Positions 18,213-27,252 of a DNA stretch of 64,000 bases are shown in pieces; the first letter of the stretch is position 1, and each line of letters begins with the position of its first letter. Both the position numbers and the translations under genes were made by a program. This stretch comes from Bacteroidota bacterium (GTDB taxonomy: Bacteria > Bacteroidota > Ignavibacteria > Ignavibacteriales > Ignavibacteriaceae), in the NCBI GenBank assembly GCA_021777835.1, contig JAJYDC010000002.1, forward strand, positions 62,001 to 126,000. The letters run 5' to 3'. The notes under the pieces were generated by a model that had not been told where the DNA came from, made no database searches, and worked only from the letters and a program-made list of their open reading frames with translations.

Positions 18213-18851
18213 ATGACGACGCAGTATCCCAATTTCTTTCTAGTTGATCATCCTCTAATAAAAAGAGATATGACGGTCTTAAGAGATCACCTAACACCAC
18301 CGGAAATTTTTAGAGAGGCAGTAAAAAGAATCTCACATATTTTAGCGGTTGAAATTTCAAAGAACTTAAATACGGCCGAATATGAAGTTGAAACTCCGCT
18401 TGAAAAAACAATAGGGTATAAAATTATTGACGAGGTAGTCCTTGTTCCTGTATTACGCGCAGGATTGGGGATGATGACGGGCTTTCTTGAAATAATAACA
18501 GATGCTAAGGTAGGGCATATAGGGCTGCAGAGAGATGAGACTACCTTAAAACCAGTTGAATATTATTATAAGACTCCTAAAAATATTAATACTGCAAAAG
18601 TTGTTCTTGTTGACCCGATGCTTGCTACCGGCGGAAGTGCTACAGAAGCGTTAAACTATCTAAAGAAAAGAGGAGCTAAAAATTTGATGTTTGTTTGCCT
18701 TGTTGCAGCACCTGAAGGTATTAAAAAATTAAATGCGCATCACCCTGATGTGCAGATTATTGGTGCAGCATTGGACCGAGGACTCAATAATAAAGGCTAT
18801 ATCCTACCCGGGTTAGGTGATGCAGGGGATAGAACTTTTGGTACATTGTAA
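18213..18851 (+). CDS. upp: Uracil phosphoribosyltransferase
   Basis: Salvage enzyme making UMP from uracil and PRPP in the cytoplasm. The 212-residue length is normal. The PRPP-binding signature is VVLVDPMLATGGSATEAL. The uracil-binding C-terminus ends with YILPGLGDAGDRTFGTL, which is the usual Upp ending. The ribosome-binding site is AGGGGC, 8 bp after der. The coding region ends inside the start region of the following TPR gene. Confidence 0.96.
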   Translation: MTTQYPNFFLVDHPLIKRDMTVLRDHLTPPEIFREAVKRISHILAVEISKNLNTAEYEVETPLEKTIGYKIIDEVVLVPVLRAGLGMMTGFLEIITDAKVGHIGLQRDETTLKPVEYYYKTPKNINTAKVVLVDPMLATGGSATEALNYLKKRGAKNLMFVCLVAAPEGIKKLNAHHPDVQIIGAALDRGLNNKGYILPGLGDAGDRTFGTL

Positions 18852-19860
18852 AATTATTATAATTCCCATTTTACTTTTTTTATTTTCTCCATTAATGTTT
18901 TCTCAATCTTATCCTGATTCCACAGTTAACAATTTGCTTAATAGCGGAATTGGGGAAATAACTAATCAGGATTATGACAGCGCGTCAAATTATTTCAGAC
19001 AATTAGACTCAAAGTACCCTAATCTGCCTTTGGGGAAAATATATTTAGCTGCAGCTGATATTGCAAAGTCTTATGACCTGGGAGAGAGATTCAATTCAGA
19101 TTTTATAAATGCAAATCTTAATGCTGCAAAGGAACTTTCAAAAGAACTTGTAGAAAAGGACGGCAACAATATTTGGTATAACTATTTTTTAGCTCTATCA
19201 AATGGATATTCAGCATACTTTAGTGCTATAAATAAAAGCTGGCTAGCAGCTTTCAGTGAAGGTCTAAGCGCTAAATCTGATTTCGAAAAGTGCTTGAAAT
19301 TAGATCCTAAATTTTATGATGCATATAGTGCTATAGGTGCCTATAAATATTGGAAGAGCCGAAAGACAGAATTTTTAGAATGGTTACCCTTTGTAAAGGA
19401 TGAAGAGCAATCAGGTATAAATTTACTGCAAATTGCAATTGCTCATGCTTCATATAACACAAACGTCGCAATTAGTTCACTCATATGGATTTATATAGAC
19501 CGTAAGGAATATAATAATGCTGTTAAACTTGCTCAGGCAGCATTAAAGCAATTCCCGGATAATAGGTTTTTTTTATGGGGGCTAGCAAGAGCTTATGAGA
19601 ACATTAACAAAGATACATCCATAAAAATTTATTTGAAGGTCTTGAACTCTTATATGATGATACCGAATCAAAATCACTATCAAGAAATAATACTTAAACA
19701 TATAATAGCTCAGCTTTATCAAAAAAATGGAGATAGTCAGAAAGCATTGGCATTTTGTAACAATATACTATCCATAAAAGATCTTTCCTCAAGAGTAAGT
19801 AAAGAGTTATCCAGCCGATTAGAAAGGGTAAGAAAATTAAGGGATGAGCTGGTTCATTGA
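18838..19860 (+). CDS. Exported TPR-repeat protein, function unknown
   Basis: A roughly 340-residue protein with an N-terminal signal peptide (KIIIIPILLFLFSP...MFSQS) and helical TPR-like repeats (for example YNNAVKLAQAALKQFPDN followed by FLWGLARAYENINK). It is likely periplasmic, in protein-protein contacts. The start needs care. The frame is open from a GTG at 18817 and ATG at 18820 inside upp, but the TTG at 18838 is preceded by AGGGGAT at a good distance and gives a signal peptide of normal shape, so I prefer it. That start overlaps upp by 14 bp. No enzymatic motif was seen. Confidence 0.7.
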   Translation: MVHCKIIIIPILLFLFSPLMFSQSYPDSTVNNLLNSGIGEITNQDYDSASNYFRQLDSKYPNLPLGKIYLAAADIAKSYDLGERFNSDFINANLNAAKELSKELVEKDGNNIWYNYFLALSNGYSAYFSAINKSWLAAFSEGLSAKSDFEKCLKLDPKFYDAYSAIGAYKYWKSRKTEFLEWLPFVKDEEQSGINLLQIAIAHASYNTNVAISSLIWIYIDRKEYNNAVKLAQAALKQFPDNRFFLWGLARAYENINKDTSIKIYLKVLNSYMMIPNQNHYQEIILKHIIAQLYQKNGDSQKALAFCNNILSIKDLSSRVSKELSSRLERVRKLRDELVH

Positions 19861-19932
19861 CTATTCTGGTGACTTTTACTAATCATTAAAATCAATTAAA
19901 TTAAGATCAATTTTTAACAATATTTACTCTCG

Positions 19933-22101
19933 ATGAGTTTAGATAATCCTAAATATAAAAAGATGCTTGATGATCTTTTATATGAATGCAATCAACATTT
20001 AGCAGATGTTAATGAAGCATTAATTACTAAAGCATTTGAATTTTCTTTAGAGGCGCATAAAAATGATTTGCGCGCGTCGGGAGAGCCATATTTTAGCCAT
20101 CCTTATGAAGTTGCCCTTATTGTTTCAAGTGAAATACCATTAGATGACGTAACAGTAGTATGCGCTCTACTTCATGATGTAGTTGAAGATACCGATTTCA
20201 ACCTAGAACTGATGATTAAAGAATTCGGAAGGGAAGTTGCAGAAATTGTCGATGGTGTCACAAAAATTAGCGGAATATTTAAGGGTCAGGAAATCACTCA
20301 AGCAGAAAATTATAGAAAACTATTACTTTCAATGGTTAAAGACGTTAGAGTAATTCTAGTAAAATTTGCTGATCGGCTTCATAATATGAGAACCTTAGAG
20401 TTTGTTAATCCTGATAAGCAAAGAAGAATTGCACAAGAAACTATTGAAATTTATGCGCCATTTGCAAATAGATTTGGGCTAGGTCAAGTAAAATGGGAAT
20501 TAGAAGATCTTTCATTTAAGTATTTAAACCGTGAAGCCTATGAGGAAATAGCGAGGAAGATAAAAAGCAAGAGGAAGGAAAGAGAATCGTATATTAAAAA
20601 ATTTAGCGAACCGATAATCCTTAAATTAAATGAATATAATTTAAAATATGAGATTAACGGCAGGCCTAAACATCTATACAGCATATACAGGAAAATGGTT
20701 AAACGTAATAAACCTTTTGAAGAAATTTATGACCTTTTTGCGATTAGAATAATTTTAAATACTGAAAATTCAAATGACTGCTATACTACTTTAGGAATTG
20801 TCAATCAAATGTATTTGCCCGTTCCCGATAGATTTAAGGATTATATATCCATACCTAAAACAAACAATTATCAATCAATACACACAACCGTGATTGGGCC
20901 CGAGGGCAGGTTAGTAGAAGTTCAAATAAGAACAATAAAGATGCACGAGGTATCAGAAAGAGGAGTGGCGGCCCACTGGCGTTATAAAGAAAACAAAGCT
21001 GCTTCGGATAAAGAACTTGAAAATTGGGTAAACTGGATTCGGGACATCTTTGAGAATGCATCAAAAGAGGATGCAAGGAAAGAATTATTAGAAAGTTTTA
21101 AACTTAATCTTTATCAAGATGAGATATATGTTTTTACACCAAAGGGTGATCTTAGAAGATTACCAGTTTCATCAACTCCGGTAGATTTTGCATTTGAAAT
21201 TCATTCCAAGGTTGGATACCACTGCATAGGAGCAAAGGTTAACGGTAAGATTGTTCCGCTTGATACAGTACTTCACAGTGGCGATCAAGTTGATATAATT
21301 ACTTCAAAGAATCAACATCCAAATAAGAACTGGATAAAATTTGCTGCAACTCATAAGGCGAAAACTGCGATAAGGAAGTGGCTAAATAAGGAGGAAGAAG
21401 ATGTTATTGATGCCGGAAAAGAGATTTGGGATAAGAAAGTTAAGAAACTAAAATTGTCTTTTACGCCTACAGATGTAGCTAAGCTAACACTTAACTTAAA
21501 ATACGAAACGCCTAAACTATTTTTTAAGGCAATAGGGCAGAATAAGGTTAATCTTGAAGAAATACTAACTGCTACAAAAGAGAAAGAAGAGAAAAAAGAA
21601 AAGATATTAGGATTTGATAATTTTGCAAATATTGCTAGGACAGATATTGGCGGTGTTTTAGTTGACGGTAAGAATTCCGGTATACTTTATTCTTATGCAA
21701 AATGCTGCAACCCTATTCCCGGTGATCCTGTAATTGGGTTTATTACAGTAGGGGAGGGGATAAAAATTCATCGTAAGACATGCACTAATCTTTTAAGAAT
21801 TTCCGAAAAAGACACGAGCAAATTGGTACCGGTTCAGTGGCCAGAAGCTGAGGATTCCTTGTTTGTTGCTGGATTGAGAGTTATGGGAGAAGATTCTCCA
21901 GGCACTCTTAATGAAATATCACATTCAATAGTTTCTTATCAAAATACTAATATCAAATCTATAAACATCAACACAAGTGATTCTACATTTGAAGGAAGCG
22001 TAACAATTTATGTTCATAATCTTGATCATCTTTCAAGAATTGTCGATCGCTTGAGAAAAATGAAAGGGGTTTACTCGGTTGAAAGATTTGAGAGTTCATA
22101 A
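19933..22101 (+). CDS. Bifunctional (p)ppGpp synthetase/hydrolase, Rel/SpoT family
   Basis: A 722-residue stringent-response enzyme of full length. The HD hydrolase domain is intact (His56, H81-D82 in ALLHDVVEDTDF), so it can degrade (p)ppGpp. The synthetase domain has GRPKHLYSIYRKM, YDLFAIRIIL and FKDYISIPKTNNYQSIHTTV, so it should also make it. A TGS domain follows at about 390-450 (IYVFTPKGDLRRLPVSSTPV), then a helical/zinc-finger-like region with a CCNPIPGD motif, and a C-terminal ACT domain. It is the only Rel/Spo enzyme in the window. It is followed directly by ruvX. Confidence 0.95.
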   Translation: MSLDNPKYKKMLDDLLYECNQHLADVNEALITKAFEFSLEAHKNDLRASGEPYFSHPYEVALIVSSEIPLDDVTVVCALLHDVVEDTDFNLELMIKEFGREVAEIVDGVTKISGIFKGQEITQAENYRKLLLSMVKDVRVILVKFADRLHNMRTLEFVNPDKQRRIAQETIEIYAPFANRFGLGQVKWELEDLSFKYLNREAYEEIARKIKSKRKERESYIKKFSEPIILKLNEYNLKYEINGRPKHLYSIYRKMVKRNKPFEEIYDLFAIRIILNTENSNDCYTTLGIVNQMYLPVPDRFKDYISIPKTNNYQSIHTTVIGPEGRLVEVQIRTIKMHEVSERGVAAHWRYKENKAASDKELENWVNWIRDIFENASKEDARKELLESFKLNLYQDEIYVFTPKGDLRRLPVSSTPVDFAFEIHSKVGYHCIGAKVNGKIVPLDTVLHSGDQVDIITSKNQHPNKNWIKFAATHKAKTAIRKWLNKEEEDVIDAGKEIWDKKVKKLKLSFTPTDVAKLTLNLKYETPKLFFKAIGQNKVNLEEILTATKEKEEKKEKILGFDNFANIARTDIGGVLVDGKNSGILYSYAKCCNPIPGDPVIGFITVGEGIKIHRKTCTNLLRISEKDTSKLVPVQWPEAEDSLFVAGLRVMGEDSPGTLNEISHSIVSYQNTNIKSININTSDSTFEGSVTIYVHNLDHLSRIVDRLRKMKGVYSVERFESS

Positions 22102-22104
22102 TTG

Positions 22105-22536
22105 ATGTCTGATAATAATCTAAATCACAGAATTATGGCGATTGATTATGGCAAAATTAGAATTGGTATTGCTTTAACTGATCCATTAATTACTTTTGCT
22201 TACCCATTCAAAACACTATTGAATGACAAAAATTTCTGGAATGAATTGACTTCAATTGTTGAAGAGAAAAATGTAATTAAAATTATTCTTGGTTTGCCGT
22301 TGAAGGAAAACGGCGAGGAGTATGAATTAACAGCGACGGTCTTGAAATTCAAAGAAGAAGTCGAAAAGAGGACAAAGGCTGAGGTGCTTTTAAGAGACGA
22401 GAGATATACCTCGTCAATTGCTTCTGAGATGATAAATTCGAGTGTGACTAAAAGATCGAAGCGAAGGGATAAATCTTTAATTGATCAAAGTGCAGCTGCA
22501 ATAATCTTGCAGGATTATCTAAGCGAGAGCAAATAA
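22105..22536 (+). CDS. ruvX: Putative pre-16S rRNA nuclease/Holliday junction resolvase RuvX (YqgF)
   Basis: A 143-residue RNase H-like nuclease of the YqgF family, involved in 16S rRNA 5'-end maturation. It has the N-terminal MAIDYGKIRIGIALTDP motif, LGLPLKENGEE in the middle and RDERYTSS plus SLIDQSAAAIILQDYL near the end, which supply the conserved acidic residues. The ATG at 22105 is taken as the start. An overlapping TTG at 22102 directly abuts the stop of the Rel/Spo gene, and the ATG at 22135 is another possibility because the conserved domain begins there. Confidence 0.9.
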   Translation: MSDNNLNHRIMAIDYGKIRIGIALTDPLITFAYPFKTLLNDKNFWNELTSIVEEKNVIKIILGLPLKENGEEYELTATVLKFKEEVEKRTKAEVLLRDERYTSSIASEMINSSVTKRSKRRDKSLIDQSAAAIILQDYLSESK

Positions 22537-22562
22537 GTAAAAATTTCATTTATATTTAGGCA

Positions 22563-23477
22563 ATGAAAAAGAACATATACGTAATAATTGTAGCTTTTAT
22601 TTTCTCAATTATATTGTGGGTTTCAATTTCCTTGTCTAACGATTATTATGCAACAATAGAAGTACCTGTAAAGCTTGTTGATTTCCCTCACGGGTTTTCA
22701 ACAGGTTCTAGAATACCGCGTATGATTTCTATAAAACTAAAAGGTAAGGGCTGGAAATTGGTATCCATTTATTTGTCAGGAGAATCAAATTTTATAGTCC
22801 CTGTTGGTTATGAAACAGGCAAAAGAAATATAAATCTTTATAATTATATTTCTGAAAACACATGGCTTTCAACTGAAGATGAGGTAGTTAACATAGCACC
22901 TGACACTATTTCTTTTTTTATTGAAAGAGCTTTTGCAAAGAAACTTAAAATTGTACCGAAACTAAATATTAACTTTCAAAAAGATTATGGTTTAGCATCG
23001 AGAGTTATTTTATCACCTGATTCTACTCTTGTCTACGGACCTTTTAGCTATTTGAATAAATTAGACTCGGTTGAAACTGAGATAGTTTCGATTGAAAATC
23101 TTCAGGCGAAAGTTGCTAAAAAGGTCAGCCTTGTAAGAATTCCAGGGATGAGATTTCAAGATAACTCAGTGAATATTTCACTGGATGTACAAAAGATTGT
23201 CGAGAAAAATTTTAATAATGTCCCCGTTAAAGTTATTGACGCACCAATGGATAGGGAAGTTGTTTTATTTCCTAACCAAATAAGTATTAGTTTGCGAGGC
23301 GGAGTTGATATACTTGGCAGAATTGATTCTACTCAACTAGCAGCATACGTTAATTACCGTGATATTGTAGCGGATTCTTTGGGGAGTGTTATTCCGGAAG
23401 TAATAATTCCGGAGAATAGTTCTCTTATTTTTACTAATCCGGAAAGACTTAAATATATTATTAAAAAATTTAATTAA
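22563..23477 (+). CDS. YbbR-domain protein, CdaR-like
   Basis: A 304-residue protein with one N-terminal membrane anchor (residues 5-25, IYVIIVAFIFSIILWVSISL) and two to three extracytoplasmic YbbR-like repeats (PVKLVDFPHGFSTGSR, later NVPVKVIDAPMDREVVLFPN). In Firmicutes such proteins (CdaR) modulate the diadenylate cyclase CdaA and so the c-di-AMP level. No cdaA is in the window, so that role is only inferred. It lies in a tight operon between ruvX and tmk. Confidence 0.75.
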   Translation: MKKNIYVIIVAFIFSIILWVSISLSNDYYATIEVPVKLVDFPHGFSTGSRIPRMISIKLKGKGWKLVSIYLSGESNFIVPVGYETGKRNINLYNYISENTWLSTEDEVVNIAPDTISFFIERAFAKKLKIVPKLNINFQKDYGLASRVILSPDSTLVYGPFSYLNKLDSVETEIVSIENLQAKVAKKVSLVRIPGMRFQDNSVNISLDVQKIVEKNFNNVPVKVIDAPMDREVVLFPNQISISLRGGVDILGRIDSTQLAAYVNYRDIVADSLGSVIPEVIIPENSSLIFTNPERLKYIIKKFN

Positions 23478-23504
23478 ATTCACCTATTAAAACTTTAAGG
23501 TAAA

Positions 23505-24131
23505 ATGTTTATTACATTTGAAGGAATAGATTTCAGCGGTAAGTCCACGCAAGTAAAGTTACTTAGGAAGTATCTCAATAATAAAAATAAAAAAGTTAAA
23601 ATAATTCGCGAACCTGGAGGAACTAAAATCTCAGAACTTGTGCGAACTATATTGCTTAATAAAGCGCACAACAAGATGACAATTGAGACTGAGATCTTTC
23701 TTTTCTCAGCTTCACGTTCTCAACTTGTCAGGCAGAAAATACGTCCTTATCTAGAGCAAGGGATATATGTGATTTCTGATCGCTTTCATGACTCCACTAC
23801 TGCCTATCAAGGATTCGGCAGAGGGATACCAATAGAAGCCGTAAAAAGTATAAACCGTTTAGCAATTGGAGACACAATTCCTGACTTGACTTTTTTTATT
23901 GACATTCCTGTAGAAGAGGCAGAAAGACGCAAGAAAAAAAAGGGGAAGTCGCGTTTGGATAGAATTGAAATGTCAGAAAATAATTTTTATCAACGTGTTC
24001 GTTCCGGTTACATGCATTTAGCCGAAAAAGAAAAAAGATTTAAGGTTATAAACGGTACCTTAAGAATAAATGAAATACATGACCAAATCATTGATGAAAT
24101 TGAATTATATGAGAGCAAGGAGTCTTTATGA
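23505..24131 (+). CDS. tmk: Thymidylate kinase
   Basis: Phosphorylates dTMP to dTDP for DNA synthesis. The 208-residue length is usual. The P-loop is GIDFSGKST (residues 7-15); the REPGGTKISE segment binds dTMP; the DR motif is DRFHDSTTAYQGFGRGI; the lid region contains RKKKKGKSRLDRIE. The last four bases form ATGA, overlapping the start of the S41 peptidase gene, which indicates translational coupling. Confidence 0.95.
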   Translation: MFITFEGIDFSGKSTQVKLLRKYLNNKNKKVKIIREPGGTKISELVRTILLNKAHNKMTIETEIFLFSASRSQLVRQKIRPYLEQGIYVISDRFHDSTTAYQGFGRGIPIEAVKSINRLAIGDTIPDLTFFIDIPVEEAERRKKKKGKSRLDRIEMSENNFYQRVRSGYMHLAEKEKRFKVINGTLRINEIHDQIIDEIELYESKESL

Positions 24132-25783
24132 TTTTTTCGAAATTTAAGAAAGTATTAATAGCAGCTTTTATAATTTTTGTTTTTGCCGGATTCTTTGAAG
24201 GTAAAGATGATGTTTATTACCAAATAGCAAAAAATATTGACCTCTTTGGCAAGGTATATAAGGAGGTAACATTTAATTATGTTGATAAGATAAACCCTGA
24301 AGAATTCATGAGAGCCGGAATTAAAGGAATGCTAAGCGCACTAGATCCTTATACTATTTTTATAGATGGAAGTAATAAACAAGATTTCGATCTTATAACT
24401 AATGGAAAATATGGAGGAGTCGGAATTTCAATAGGAATAAGAGGAGACAGAGTTACGGTAGTTGATGTCCTTGAAGGTTATTCAGCTCAAAAACAAGGTG
24501 TTAGAGTAGGTGATGATTTAATAGAAGTAGCAGGGCGAAAGATTACGCCAGAAAACGTGAATGAAATTTCTTCTCTCGTAAAAGGTCAACCGGGAACAAT
24601 TGTTAATGTAAAGGTTCTAAGAGATGAGGAAAAGGATACATTAAGCTTTAATCTTGTTCGCGAAGAAGTAATGGTGAAAAGTGTTGCTTATGCCGGATTC
24701 TACCCAGAAAATAGTAATAATGTTTATTTAAGACTGACAAACTTCAGCAAATCGGCAAGTGATGAAGTTCTTACTGCGCTTAAGGAATTAAGTGCAAAGA
24801 AAGAAATAAAATCAGTTGTGCTTGATTTAAGGGGTAATCCGGGAGGACTGTTGGATGTTGCGGTGGATATTTGTGAAATGTTCTTACCTAAGAATGATTT
24901 AGTAGTTTCTACTAAAGGTAGAGATGAATCTAGCAAGCACAGCTATTATTCTGTACACGAACCATTATTAGCGAATGCAGATTTAGTTGTTTTAATTGAC
25001 GATGGTTCTGCATCGGCATCTGAAATTGTTGCGGGTGCAATCCAAGATCATGATAGAGGCGTCATCCTCGGTACAAAATCTTTTGGAAAAGGTTTAGTTC
25101 AGACTATCACTCCGCTTGATGATAAAACCTCTTTGAAAATTACAACAGCTAGATATTATACTCCTAGCGGAAGGTGTATACAGAAAATTGATTATGCAAG
25201 CCATAATAAAGCAGTCTCAGAAATTGATACAATATTTAAGTCTACATATTACACTGATCATAAACGATTGGTTTATTCTGCAGGCGGAATTACTCCAGAT
25301 TCTACAGTCCCATATGAAATTGCTGGAAATATTACAAGAGATCTTTTGGCAAAAGGTCTTTTCTTTCAGTTTGCAGATCATTATTATTATGCAAATAGGA
25401 AGGCCGATTTTAAATCCTTGAATGACGATCAAATATTTGATGCCTTCAAGAAATATTTGGAGGAACAAAAATATACATATAAGTCTCCAACTGAGAGTCA
25501 GGTAAATCAATTACTTGCTGAAATAAAAACGAAGAATATTGATAAAAGTATATATGAAAATTTAGAGAAAGTAAAGCTTCAATTTGAAAAACTAGGTGAT
25601 AGAGATTTGAGTATTTATAAAAAGGAAATAATTGAAGAACTAAAAATTGAATTGGCTACAAGATATATTGGCAACAACGGAGCAGTGCGAGAAATGCTAT
25701 CTGATGATGTACAATTCCAAACTGCACTGAAAATATTATCAAATAAAAATTTATATGATAAAATTTTAGCGATTAAAAATTAA
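24128..25783 (+). CDS. C-terminal processing peptidase, S41 family (CtpA-like)
   Basis: A 551-residue periplasmic protease with one N-terminal hydrophobic segment (residues 8-25) as signal or anchor. A PDZ domain spans about 95-175 (GGVGISIGIRGDRVTVVDVL). The S41 catalytic core follows, with GSASASEIVAG (catalytic Ser, probably Ser296) and GTKSFGKGLVQT (catalytic Lys321), so the Ser-Lys dyad is intact. A helical C-terminal extension of about 130 residues completes it. It degrades or trims proteins from their C-termini in the cell envelope. The start overlaps tmk by 4 bp. Confidence 0.93.
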   Translation: MIFSKFKKVLIAAFIIFVFAGFFEGKDDVYYQIAKNIDLFGKVYKEVTFNYVDKINPEEFMRAGIKGMLSALDPYTIFIDGSNKQDFDLITNGKYGGVGISIGIRGDRVTVVDVLEGYSAQKQGVRVGDDLIEVAGRKITPENVNEISSLVKGQPGTIVNVKVLRDEEKDTLSFNLVREEVMVKSVAYAGFYPENSNNVYLRLTNFSKSASDEVLTALKELSAKKEIKSVVLDLRGNPGGLLDVAVDICEMFLPKNDLVVSTKGRDESSKHSYYSVHEPLLANADLVVLIDDGSASASEIVAGAIQDHDRGVILGTKSFGKGLVQTITPLDDKTSLKITTARYYTPSGRCIQKIDYASHNKAVSEIDTIFKSTYYTDHKRLVYSAGGITPDSTVPYEIAGNITRDLLAKGLFFQFADHYYYANRKADFKSLNDDQIFDAFKKYLEEQKYTYKSPTESQVNQLLAEIKTKNIDKSIYENLEKVKLQFEKLGDRDLSIYKKEIIEELKIELATRYIGNNGAVREMLSDDVQFQTALKILSNKNLYDKILAIKN

Positions 25784-25798
25784 TTTGGTGTATCATAG

Positions 25799-27238
25799 TT
25801 GAATAATCAGTTAAAAGAAAAAATAAAAAGTATTGTAGGTTCGAAAAATTACTTTGATTCTGTAGAAGATAAGCTTAGCTATTCTTATGACGCAACGGCT
25901 ATATATAATCAAATGCCCGAGGCGGTTGTTTTCCCTGATAATGAAGAGCAAATTTCAAAAATCCTCAAGCTTGCCAATGAAGAATTATTTAATATAGTCC
26001 CACGAGGCTCCGGAACAGGATTAAGTGGTGGATCTATCCCGGTAGAGAATTCTCTAGTAATTGTAATGGCCCGTTGGAATAATATTATAGAAATCGACTG
26101 CAAAAACCTTACTGCCACTGTTCAGCCAGGAGTTATAACAGGGCAATTACAAAGAGAGGTTGAAAAGCTAGGTTTATTCTATCCTCCCGATCCCGGAAGT
26201 TTGAATGTATGTACTATTGGCGGCAACGTTGCTAATAATGCAGGTGGTTTGCGCGGATTAAAATATGGAGTAACGAAAAATTATGTACTAGGTACAGAAA
26301 TGATATTGCCTAACGGGGAATTATTGAAAACAGGAGGGAAAAACTATAAAGATACTGCTGGCTATAACCTAAGGGATTTTATAATAGGTAGTGAAGGCAC
26401 TCTTGGAGTAATAACAAAGGTTTTGCTTAAACTTATTCCGATGCCGTCTAAATTTATTACACTAATAGCTTATTTTGATAAACTATCAGATAGCGCAAGA
26501 GCAGTAGCAGATATCATTTTCGCGCATATAACGCCCAGCATGCTTGAATTTTTAGATAATACAACGATCAACTGTGTAGAAGATTTTACGAAGATTGGAT
26601 TACCAAGGAATGTAGACGCAATATTATTAATAGAAGTTGACGGTAGGGGGAGTTCAGTGGATGAAGATGCCGAGACAATAAAGAATATTTTGAAAAAAGA
26701 TGGAGCTTCATATGTGCATTCTGCTGAGACTAATAGTGAAGCTTTCAAATTAAAATCTGCCAGAAGAAGCGCATTTAGTGCGTTGGCAAGAAAACGACCT
26801 ACGACAATTTTGGAAGATGCTACAGTTCCTCGAAGTGAATTACCGATTATGATTGAAAAAATTACAGAAGCTTCAAAGAAGTTCGATGTTACTTTCGGAA
26901 ACTTTGGACACGCCGGTGACGGTAATCTACATCCAACCTGTCTGACTGACGAAAGGGACAAAACCGAAATAATAAAAGCGTTAAAAGCTTTCGATTTTAT
27001 TTTTAATGAAGCTATAAAATTGGGAGGTACTATAACAGGTGAGCACGGAACAGGATTATCGAAAAAGGAATTTTTAGAACAAGCAGTCGGAATTCCCGCG
27101 CTTGATATGATGAAGAAAATCAAACAGTCAATTGATGAGAATAATATTCTAAATCCGGGAAAAATATTTACTATGAGTCCGCGCTGCGAAGGTGCTCTTC
27201 CTGAAAGAAGAGAACAAATAAAAGACTTTGTATATTAA
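25799..27238 (+). CDS. FAD-linked oxidase, glycolate/D-lactate dehydrogenase subunit GlcD-like
   Basis: A 479-residue FAD-binding type 4 oxidoreductase. The FAD motifs are VPRGSGTGLSGGSIP near residue 62, YPPDPGS, and IGGNVANNAGGLRGLKYGVT. The C-terminal FAD-oxidase domain has FGNFGHAGDGNLHP and GEHGTGLSKKEFL with the catalytic histidines. It oxidises a 2-hydroxy acid such as glycolate or D-lactate. The next gene is the iron-sulfur subunit, so electrons probably go on to the quinone pool. The start is TTG; no ATG gives a full-length N-terminus. There is no separate GlcE-like gene here. Confidence 0.88.
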   Translation: MNNQLKEKIKSIVGSKNYFDSVEDKLSYSYDATAIYNQMPEAVVFPDNEEQISKILKLANEELFNIVPRGSGTGLSGGSIPVENSLVIVMARWNNIIEIDCKNLTATVQPGVITGQLQREVEKLGLFYPPDPGSLNVCTIGGNVANNAGGLRGLKYGVTKNYVLGTEMILPNGELLKTGGKNYKDTAGYNLRDFIIGSEGTLGVITKVLLKLIPMPSKFITLIAYFDKLSDSARAVADIIFAHITPSMLEFLDNTTINCVEDFTKIGLPRNVDAILLIEVDGRGSSVDEDAETIKNILKKDGASYVHSAETNSEAFKLKSARRSAFSALARKRPTTILEDATVPRSELPIMIEKITEASKKFDVTFGNFGHAGDGNLHPTCLTDERDKTEIIKALKAFDFIFNEAIKLGGTITGEHGTGLSKKEFLEQAVGIPALDMMKKIKQSIDENNILNPGKIFTMSPRCEGALPERREQIKDFVY

Positions 27239-27252
27239 GAATTATTTAATTA

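Noticed and set aside
26470-27123. Minus-strand frame of 217 codons inside the GlcD-like gene
   Set aside because: It lies entirely opposite a well-supported gene with intact FAD motifs, shows Ser/Ile-rich composition typical of antisense frames and has no recognisable motif.
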